Shown: piece after piece, positions 48,501 to 64,000 of the stretch
Layout: each line of letters opens with the position of its first letter
Numbering within the stretch: the first letter of the stretch is position 1
Origin: Oasisia sp. SBJ-2009
Lineage: Eukaryota; Annelida; Polychaeta; Sabellida; Siboglinidae
Assembly (NCBI GenBank): GCA_964017155.1
Contig: OZ024861.1
Coordinates: 50,629,649 to 50,693,648 of the forward strand
Direction: 5' to 3'
Length of the DNA stretch: 64,000 nt
Notes under the pieces: model-generated
Told to the model about the DNA's origin: nothing
What the model saw: only the letters and a program-made list of their open reading frames with translations
Databases searched by the model: none
Program-made: the position numbers and the translations under genes

Positions 48501-51500
48501 GTTAAACTAAATAATGTTCTTCTTTTGTTGCTTTAAATGATGTTACTAATTTTGTTAGTTCTATTAAATTGTGTTACTGGATACTGCACTAAACAAAGCT
48601 ACTCTTTTTGTACATTAAACCAAACACCATTCCTCACTTGTTCATTATGCAGCTAGAATTTAGTTCATAACAATGATACAATTCTTATTTTTTTACTCAT
48701 TGCAATATATAATATTACTTACTTCTGGCATAATTTGTTTTTCTCCTTACATGAAACTGCTCATTTATTATACTTTTGAATAACATACAAATTATAGTTG
48801 TAACTATCAAATCACTGGTTCACAGCTGGTTCCAGCCAATGGTGTGGTGCCAGTGTGTCGACTGCGGGACTGACTGTGTGGACTGTGGGACTGACTGTGT
48901 GGACTGTGGGACTGACTGTGTGGACTGTGGGACTGACTGTGTCGACTGCGGGACTGACTGTGTCGACTGTGGGACTGACTGTGTGGACTGTGGGACTGAC
49001 TGTGTCGACTGCGGGACTGACTGTGTCGACTGCGGGACTGACTGTGTCGACTGCGGGACTGACTGTGTCGACTGTGGGACTGACTGTGTCGACTGTGGGA
49101 CTGACTGTGTCGACTGCGGGACTGACTGTGTCGACTGCGGGACTGACTGTGTCAACTGCGGGACTGACTGTGTCGACTGTGGGACTGACTGTGTCGACAG
49201 TGGGACTGACTGTGTGGACTGTGGGACTGACTGTGTGGACTGTGGGACTGACTGTGTGGACTGTGGGACTGACTGTGTGGACTGTGGGACTGACTGTGTG
49301 GACTGTGGGACTGACTGTGTGGACTGTGGGACTGACTGTGTGGACTGTGGGACTGACCTCCTCCAGTTGCCACCACATCTTCTGTTCGGACACGTCGAGG
49401 GGCAGCATGTTGACAATGCTGTTCTCTAGCTTGGGTGTGTGAGGCAGCGGCGTCATCACCACTGTCGGTTCTGTCGACATATGGCTCATATTTAGTTTTC
49501 ATTTGAACTCTCTAGTAATCACTGTTTTACGCTGTGATGCCTTTGTGATGATACAATTGATGCTTATGTTGATTGCATACCGGTAACAACTTTGCCAAAA
49601 AACTGTCATATTTACATAGAAATATGTTACATTTACATCGAAAAACACTTATGTAACAGTCTGATAAGGTAATGTGATGGAAATATATTTCATTTTTAAT
49701 TATCTACTGCTGAATAAGAATTATCTGTGTGCCTTTAAGACTTACGCATTTAACAGGAGGCACTATAGTACACCTGGCTTCATTTACAACTATTTTAAAA
49801 CAGTAACATTCAAGCACTTCTGAAACACATCTAGTGCTATCGTACCTCCCACTGTGATGTTTCCACTCGCATCAGCAGCAATGATCTGGATCATCTCGCC
49901 GGCCTCTGGGTTGTTCACCCGCAGTGGGTGAATCATACTACTTGGAGCCAGTGACACGACCACGGCTACAACAGTAACCATGGCAACAGCTGTACGAAAT
50001 CTTTAAACTATCTGTCAAGTCACATTTAGAAAGGTTAAAAAGGTGAACTCAAATAACAATAATACAGTTACCATATGATATGCTGAACAATTTATCACTG
50101 CATAATTATAATAACCATTAGAATATGCACCAACATGTAATTTACATATTTACAAAGTTCTGAAACATTGACTAAATACTAGTGACAGTTGTGCTCTGTA
50201 TGAACTCTTACTGTCTTTCATCGGTGATGACAGCGGGGTATTTGCCTTAGACGTCACTTTCTGCATCAAAATGTCCCCTGTGCTGTCCCGCTTCCGTCGT
50301 TTGTACGGGGTAAATAGCCGAATAGGACCAGTCTGAAGAAAAAAACACAGATAAATGTACAGTTCATAACTTACCATGAATGATGATGATAAGATGGTAT
50401 TCATTTATCAGTATATTTGATTACCTCCGAAAATTGCCTGCACTGTCTTGCTTCCATCATAACGGACAAACAACCAAAGGTCACATTTGAAGTATGTGGC
50501 CACAGTCACTGAATAACTGGCAGTAACTAATTATGAACAGGTTTCTTGAAAGGTAAATAATTTACTAAATAACTCTGAACAGGTTCTTTCTAAACTGATT
50601 TATGTTACTTTCAACTTCTTTGTCTTGCCCAATTAGCAATACTTCACTGTCAAACTAATGGTTTTTGTGACAGTTTCACTGGCAATCCTGTAGCTGAAAA
50701 AGGTTTGGTAGTTAGGAAGCATTCCGTGAATTTGAAGTCTTCTACAAAATCACTCCTACGTAGAATGTTAGTACAGACAGTAAAGTAAATGCCGCCTACC
50801 ACAGCTTCATCATCACAGCAGGCTGCACAGGTGCAGGAGGTAGCGTGTGGGTTGAGAATAGCGTCCTCAATTAGACACTGTAGTGTACGACCGCCATAGC
50901 GTATGCTACGTTTCCAGTCTTTGCTGCTGGCTCGGCCGCACACAGCTTCAAATTCACTCGGCGTGTACCAGTTGTCGGCCATCTTGATACACCTCCCTCG
51001 GCCACCTGTAACATGAACATGGTTAGTACATTCTTAGATGTTCCAGTACACACAACTGACACGTACTAAATACTGCTAGATTCTTTATGAAAACCATTGA
51101 ACTTATAATTCACTTCTGGAAAGTTTTCACAGTACAAGTTAAATAGCACGCAGGCGGTTGTAAAGCGCAATGGCTCAGGAGTAGAGCTTCGGACACTCGA
51201 CTAAGGGAATCCTTGTTTGAATCCTGTGCTATGGTGTTAAAACTTGCGAAATTGTTTTCAAACTACATTGCTCCAGTTCATGCAGCTGTATAAATGAGTA
51301 CCTGGCTATACGCACACAAGTATAAAACAAATTATCTAGCAGCTTGCTACACTTGTAAAAGAGATTCCTTGACTTTATCTATATAAATCTTCAATTTTGG
51401 ATGATGGTTTTCATACATTGATCATAGCTGGCCAGGGACTGTAATTAAAAACTGTTATATGCATTATTAAACATTTGCCTTGGAGGTGTTTGAACAGTAA

Positions 51501-52692
51501 AAAAAATGGGAATTCAAAAAGTTAACTGCCCAGCAAACAAGGACCCGTGATTTTACCTGTTCCGTAAGTGAATTCATGAGTTCAACTGGTTCAATTCACG
51601 TGAATTCACCAGATTCTGTTGACAAATTTGGTGTGTCAATACGTGTTTCCCGTGAAATCACGAGTTTTTTCACGTGATGACACGTACCAGTGAATCCGTA
51701 CCAGTTCTGACCCAGTACGACTCGTGTCAAACTTGTTCAAAACTCGTGACAACAGGCAGAACACATGTATTCACGTGAATACACGTACTGCATGGTGGAG
51801 CAGTACCAATTATGAACCAGTATGACACCTGCCAACTGGTTCAGAAATGGTTCCTTGTTTGCTGGGTGTACATACATAGCCTAAAATATCTTCGCACATA
51901 AATTATTACCAGTATATATGAGGAAAGAGTATAGAATTGGAAAATATGCTATAATTACATGATTCACAGCATATAGTTGGCATATAATTATAACAGATTC
52001 GAACAGCTGTGCCGTTTGGGTACCCCCTGGCCCTGCGTATGTTACATCATGGAAAAACATCGGTATTGAAAATGTTTAACTATTATAATAATACCATGAC
52101 ATAACTTGGTTACTTTGCTTGTTGTGCCTTTTATGGGCGACTACAAATAAAAACTGCAGTAATTAAGTGTAATATTAAAAACATTATCTAAATAACCACC
52201 TGAGCCAAAGCGTGCTTTGTGCAATTCGCCATTTGAACTTTTGCACCGGACAGGTAATACTGGTTGAAATGCCGACTCGTCCCACTGGTATTTAAAACCC
52301 TTTTCTCTGCTTAGTGGAGTAGATGGCGTAGGAGGGGGGAGGGGCGTCGTTGGCGTCTTCAGACACGGGTCGTCTTCGACCGATAATGTTTCGTCGTGTA
52401 TGACAATGTGTGTGGTTTTTATGCCAGCTTGCTGCAGTTGCTCGGGGTATGCTGTCACAAGTCCTTGCGACGTGGCGACATACACCTGGTCAGGCCCAAG
52501 GCCATGGTGGTTTGTATGGATTGTTTCCACGTCGCAACCACCGACGCGCTGACCGTCGGAAGTGGACACGACATGTTCTTGTGGGTCCTCGTGGTTTTCC
52601 GACACAAACGCCGAATCGTCATCGTTCGGCAAGTCTTCGGAAACGTCAACTTCAGATATTGCTGAAACTTCGTCATTTTCGTTTGTCTCCAT
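45251..52692 (-). CDS. DEAF1: DEAF1 orthologue, SAND-domain transcription factor lacking MYND finger (7 exons, 489 aa)
   Basis: Exons: 52200-52692, 50800-51005, 50212-50332, 49846-49989, 49358-49470, 47387-47518, 45251-45511. All are phase-consistent. The N-terminus is acidic, then [11 protein letters not shown] and [11 protein letters not shown] as in vertebrate DEAF1. The SAND domain spans about 150-235: [18 protein letters not shown], then KDWK at 193-196 and the Cys motif CTCAACCDD. The basic [11 protein letters not shown] follows (about 242). Residues about 360-435 are a coiled coil ([18 protein letters not shown]) matching the vertebrate region just before MYND. Where the zinc finger should follow, the protein instead runs on as helix ([17 protein letters not shown]) and ends in a short acidic tail. 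DEAF1 binds TTCG motifs in the nucleus and regulates transcription. Confidence 0.93.
45517..46440. repeat. 66-bp minisatellite, about 14 copies, abutting DEAF1 splice acceptor
   Basis: The unit starts ACAACAGACACAGGATACAG and includes CTAGCCTCGGTCACTGAG. It begins 6 bases from the exon edge at 45511. On the gene strand each unit holds CCTGTGTCTGTTGTCTGCAA, a near copy of the real acceptor tract CCTGTGTCTGTTGTTGCAG. Copies are almost identical. Confidence 0.97.
46441..47386 (-). other. DEAF1 intron, one dispersed repeat copy
   Basis: AT-rich intron. GACCCGTCCACCTGTCACAC at about 47064 is related to the repeat pair in the giantin intron at 30510 and 30805. I found no Cys-rich minus-strand exon here that could encode a MYND finger. 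Confidence 0.45.
47525..48112. repeat. 19-bp minisatellite, about 30 copies, abutting DEAF1 splice acceptor
   Basis: The unit is TTGTTACACAACAGCTGCA with G/C variants (CTGCA/CTCCA). It starts 7 bases outside the exon edge at 47518. The acceptor tract GCTGTTACACTTGTAG resembles the unit. Open frames through all units are repeat artefacts. Confidence 0.97.
48113..48855 (-). other. DEAF1 intron between two minisatellites, nothing recognised
   Basis: AT-rich. A loose TAAATAATGTT...TTTGTTACATT phrase recurs around 48400-48550. Confidence 0.4.
48856..49357. repeat. 21-bp minisatellite, about 24 copies, abutting DEAF1 splice donor
   Basis: The plus-strand unit is GACTGTGTGGACTGTGGGAC plus T. It ends exactly at the exon edge 49358. 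On the gene strand the donor reads GAG|GTCAGTCCCACAGTC, and every unit repeats GTCAGTCCCAC, so the intron starts with about two dozen donor-like GTCAGT sites. Units contain no stops in most frames, giving spurious long ORFs on both strands. Confidence 0.97.
50800..51005 (-). CDS. DEAF1: DEAF1 SAND-domain exon
   Basis: Acceptor CATGTTACAG joins after a one-base carry to give SGGRGRCIK. The exon contains the DNA-binding [11 protein letters not shown] motif and the zinc-type [12 protein letters not shown] end before the donor GTAGGC. Identity to vertebrate DEAF1 is very high here. Confidence 0.95.
51158..51320 (+). mobile_element. tRNA-headed SINE, 3' truncated
   Basis: GCGCAATGGCTCAGGAGTAG and a decayed box B (CTTGTTTGAATCC), followed by the body CAGTTCATGCAGCTGTATAA and TACCTGGCTATA, where it stops. 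Lies in DEAF1 intron 1. Confidence 0.75.
51529..51866. mobile_element. 338-bp MITE with CCCAGCAAACAAGG ends
   Basis: The left end CCCAGCAAACAAGGACCC and right end GGTTCCTTGTTTGCTGGG are inverted repeats with one mismatch. The interior is packed with CACGTG and ACGTGAATTCAC palindromes and has no ORF. The CCCAGCAAAC end type is common in non-autonomous DNA elements of many animals. Target duplication unclear. Confidence 0.8.
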
Positions 52693-52725
52693 GCTTGTTG
52701 CAAATGCAATAGTATTTATTTTATA

Positions 52726-52866
52726 TTAAAGGGCAACACACAACGCAGTGCATATCGTCGATGCATTTTGTTTTTTTCTGAAGATATTACAATAAATGTC
52801 AATAAATACTTCGCTAAATTCCGTATCGGCAATTTCCGTTTTTCTTCGTTCTTCGTTTTCCATCAT
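52726..52866 (-). CDS. Upstream ORF in presumed DEAF1 leader (46 codons)
   Basis: It starts at tandem ATGs (52861-52866) within CGCCATGATGG, a YY1-like context, reads MMENEERRKTEIADTEF, and stops 33 bases before the DEAF1 ATG. If it is in the mature 5' UTR it would reduce DEAF1 translation. No family recognised. Confidence 0.35.
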   Translation of the reverse strand: MMENEERRKTEIADTEFSEVFIDIYCNIFRKKQNASTICTALCVAL

Positions 52867-55024
52867 GGCGGAAAAATAACCTGGAACTGGATGAGGACAT
52901 TTGATTTCGGGATTATGCAAATAATAAAATCGTTTCAAAGAGATTAAGTAGCCAGTATGTATAGCACTATATTATTACATCTATTTACTATAAAACAGTT
53001 AGAAACAGATCTACAATGATACTTTACGAGTTACCATTTTTTACTGTTCAGAGAGTAAAGTCTGTCTGTTCGTCGACAGTCCAATGCTGTCGGTCGTGAA
53101 AGCAAAGTTCTCGTTATTAAATATGTTGATATGTGAGCAAAAAGGATAGCTACAATTCTGGTATAACATGGAAGGCGACTTTTTCGGATTCTCCGTTAGT
53201 ATTTGACATGAAATATAATATGTGTTAAAACTACTGTCAGTGACGCAGTCGCTGACAGTTGTATTCCTCGTCTCTCTCCGGCCTCTACTGCTCAGTCTAC
53301 TGTTACCTGTACTGGCGTACACAGTACACACCACGGATACGCTTGCTTGCCCGTGTCTACTCGCCAACCTCTTATCTTGTATTAGATGTATACTTTTCTG
53401 AAAGACAAAAGTCACTGGGCATTCAGTCAGTACTGTATCAGTGTATGCGACATGGTCCTTGGTGGAATGATGTCTGTAGGCACTTTGCCTTTGAAATGGT
53501 CACGTTTCCCCTATGCACTGGGATACGCGTGATGACGTCACAATTTTGTTAGTAATCCTAAAAATGCGCTGAAAATTGCATTTTTGTGCTTTGCCGTGCA
53601 TATCTGGATTGGAAATACCGCCATTTTAAAGCTGAATCATTCCCAAACATTCCTTTTTTGCCTGTTAAAATGCGTTACATTTTGCCAAAGTTTGAGATTC
53701 ATGAGAATTTCAAGTTGAAGGTGAGTTTTAGACCTAAAATACATATTCTGCAGGCGTTAGATCTTTAGGACTACACTCTCTGGTCCCGCAGTGCTTTTAA
53801 TGGAGGCTGCCACGTGAGGTACCACTTAGCACATGAAGAGAAATAGATCTTATAAAAAATGGCCATACTTTGCCCATTAAACCAATCATCGCACCTTCTA
53901 ATTATATTATAAGCTAAAAATATGAAAAACAATAAAGTTACCAATATGCTCATATACAGACCTTTTATTATTTATACTCCTGCATCAAGGATTAACTGGA
54001 TTTTGATGATATATGCAGGCTTAATTTAACCAGCCAGGCAGTGTAAATCTTTTATTGAGACTTTCAAGCCAGACATTGATGATGCTGACTGTAGATTGCT
54101 TTATGGCACATTAAGAAAAAGGACTCGGCTTCTTGAATTTGGCAAACAAGTCTGCTGCGATGGATCTCGCTGAAATTGCAAAGAACAGTGGATTAATTGT
54201 TAAGAGCACTGTGGACCTGGATGTCATTATAAGTGCTATTGCGTATCTGATAAAAACCCGTGAAAGAGAAGAAGAAAAATCTTGCGTTTGATGGACATCA
54301 TTTTGTATGACTCCTCCAGGAGCACTTGTAACTTTCTTTTCAAGAAAGGTTCTGCTGACAGTCTACTTCTCCTTCTCTCTCTGGTGCTGAGCAGCATGCG
54401 ATGAGTTTGGATGAAAAGTCTTTGGGCACTCGTCGCAACTAAGAACCATCTCCAACAAAATTAAAAACTGATTGTGCTAAAATTGTGTTTCATCTCCAAC
54501 AAAATTAAAAACTGATTGAGCCAAATGCATTAACAGTAAGATTGCCATGGCACACGCTCTTCAATGACTTTATTATGGATAACCTAATCTTTGTTTAGAG
54601 TGAGTAATCACTTTTTATGCACTTATTTGCTATCCTGACATAATTACCTACATTTTGATATGTTACATAATGAGGTATGAAGAATTTGTTTTTCCACCTC
54701 GGTTCTCAAATATGGCGGCTCAAATTCCAATGTGGCCACCAATGCCATGATTAGATCCCATATGCCAACCTGTACTTGCCAAACTCACTGTTTTCCTTTG
54801 AAATAAAGAGGAATTAACTTAATTATGAGCACCTGTATTGGTATTTGAAGTGTTCTTGATTATTATTGTCAATTAACCTTGTTATGTTTTGACCCAAAGG
54901 GTCACCACATGATAGTTTATATTATGGTAATATTCAATTTTTCACATACTCAGGAATGTATACACCAAATTTGAAATTGTTAAGTATTGAATTACTATCT
55001 GGGATGAAATACTTGTTAGTTGTA

Positions 55025-55076
<52 letters not shown>

Positions 55077-55591
55077 AGTAATCATTAGTTGATTACTATG
55101 ATGGGTGGGGTGGGGTGGGGCACTCATCCCAACCATCTTCATGTCATTAGCCATACCGCTTCAGCAAAGAACTTCTTGGATGCTCCACTGATAATCTTGG
55201 ATGTTCACCAGAATATTAAATGCTTCAGTGGTTAACCCTGGTCCCTTCACCAACATTTTCACTTTTGCAGGAATTTTTTTGATGCTTTGGCAAATAGAAC
55301 TTCTGATGACTACAAGTATTGCTGAATTGTCTGTGCTTAACGCAGAAATATAAGCATTTTTTGAACATTCGTGGGTGTTTTTGTTTGCATTGCCAATTAA
55401 AATTATTTGCAATTTGAACATGTTGCAGGTAGAAACTAAAAGTGGGAACATGTAGACTATATACCCATCAGTTCAATATATTTAGTGTAATCTGATGAGC
55501 ATTATATATAAGTTAATAAATAAAAACGGAAGAATCCTTTTGCATTGTGGACTTAAAATGTTGACGTTGAAGACTTGTGTCTTGTTTGCAG
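52867..55591. other. DEAF1-PATL1 intergenic/5' region
   Basis: Divergent interval likely holding both promoters and untranslated or early coding exons of PATL1. A donor-like GAAG|GTGAGT at 53719 follows an open stretch (MRYILPKFEIHENFKLK), which could be an exon but matches nothing I know. A (TA)n run is at 55028-55073 and a GGGTGGGGTGGGGTGGGG tract at 55103-55119. Confidence 0.4.
55028..55073. repeat. (TA)n microsatellite
   Basis: Pure TA dinucleotides in the DEAF1-PATL1 interval. Confidence 0.95.
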
Positions 55592-55621
55592 ACACTTCCT
55601 GGGGCCATACATAATGGTAAC

Positions 55622-63459
<7,838 letters not shown>

Positions 63460-63509
63460 GTAAGTTAACAGTGCATTTACAATTTTTAATACACAGTTTC
63501 ACAATGCAC

Positions 63510-63728
63510 ACACACACAACACTCACGACACACACGACACACACACGACACACTCACGACACACACGACACACACGACACACAACACACACAACACACAC
63601 AACACACACAACACACACAACACACACAACACACACAACACACACAACACACACAACACACACAACACACACAACACACACAACACACACAACACACACA
63701 ACACACACAACACACACAACACACACAG
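63510..63728. repeat. CACACACAA 9-bp tandem repeat
   Basis: CACGACACACA variants grade into a pure 9-bp CACACACAA array. It begins about 50 bases after the PATL1 donor at 63459. Confidence 0.97.
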
Positions 63729-64000
63729 GAGGCTGTAAGACTGTATAGTGTGATAGCTGCATCACTAGTTCTTTGAAGTTGGTTGTCTTGCCCAATTCTC
63801 ATCTGATTTTGATAGATCAGGTCACACATACATGGACACATGGTGATGGTTACTGTTATAACTATAGATCAGCAAAGCTTCCAAGCTGAATGAACCCAAA
63901 ATTGGGAGATCTTATATTATGGAAATGCAATTGGATGATTTTACCAGTAAATTTAAAAAGGTAAACATATCGAATGCCACCTAAACACACATATACCAGC

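Noticed and set aside
48776..49489. Long ORFs on both strands encoding CVDCGTD, SPTVHTV or SVPQSTQ repeats
   Set aside because: They are readings of a 21-bp intronic minisatellite whose unit is a multiple of three and lacks stops. The flanking DEAF1 exons show it is intron.
53586..53768. ORF with MRYILPKFEIHENFKLK and a following GTGAGT, considered as a PATL1 exon
   Set aside because: Phase fits the acceptor at 55591, but the sequence does not resemble PATL1 N-termini. Left unassigned rather than added to the model.

Overview
This is a window of an invertebrate animal nuclear genome. The genes have many introns and the intergenic sequence is AT-rich. There are long micro- and minisatellites, tRNA-headed SINEs, non-LTR retrotransposon copies, MITEs and one 200-N assembly gap. 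The proteins are close to vertebrate orthologues, and minisatellites repeatedly abut splice sites, a trait I recall from amphioxus. I therefore favour a lancelet (cephalochordate). That is inference, not proof.

Layout. (1) 232-2625, plus strand: 3' part of a spliced gene joining a retroelement-type integrase zinc-binding (H2C2) motif to a Ulp1/SENP-like cysteine protease. (2) 3440-4830: decayed LINE on the minus strand. (3) 6195-32624, minus strand: a complete giantin (GOLGB1) orthologue. I could join 17 exons in phase into about 3,108 residues, from the giantin-like N-terminus to a C-terminal membrane anchor. (4) 36007-38815, minus: a 5'-truncated LINE with an 854-residue endonuclease/reverse-transcriptase ORF. 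(5) 39801-41532, plus: an ankyrin-repeat and SOCS-box (ASB-type) gene. (6) 42150-43120, minus: another decayed LINE. (7) 45251-52692, minus: a DEAF1 orthologue with SAND domain and coiled coil in seven in-phase exons, but no MYND finger. (8) 55622-63459, plus, running off the window: a PATL1 (Pat1 mRNA-decay factor) orthologue in ten exons, with a nested pair of DNA transposons in intron 7.

The genes are not an operon. Giantin is a Golgi tether, DEAF1 a nuclear transcription factor, PATL1 a P-body decapping scaffold, and ASB proteins are ubiquitin-ligase adaptors. DEAF1 and PATL1 are divergent and may share the 52.7-55.6 kb interval as promoter region.

The most striking pattern is that at least six minisatellites of different unit sequence, in two genes, start within about 0-55 bases of an exon edge. 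In several the unit carries a copy of the adjoining splice donor or acceptor. Exon joins were judged by eye from reading frame, GT/AG sites and family similarity. UTR ends and the start exons of the Ulp1, ASB and PATL1 genes are uncertain.
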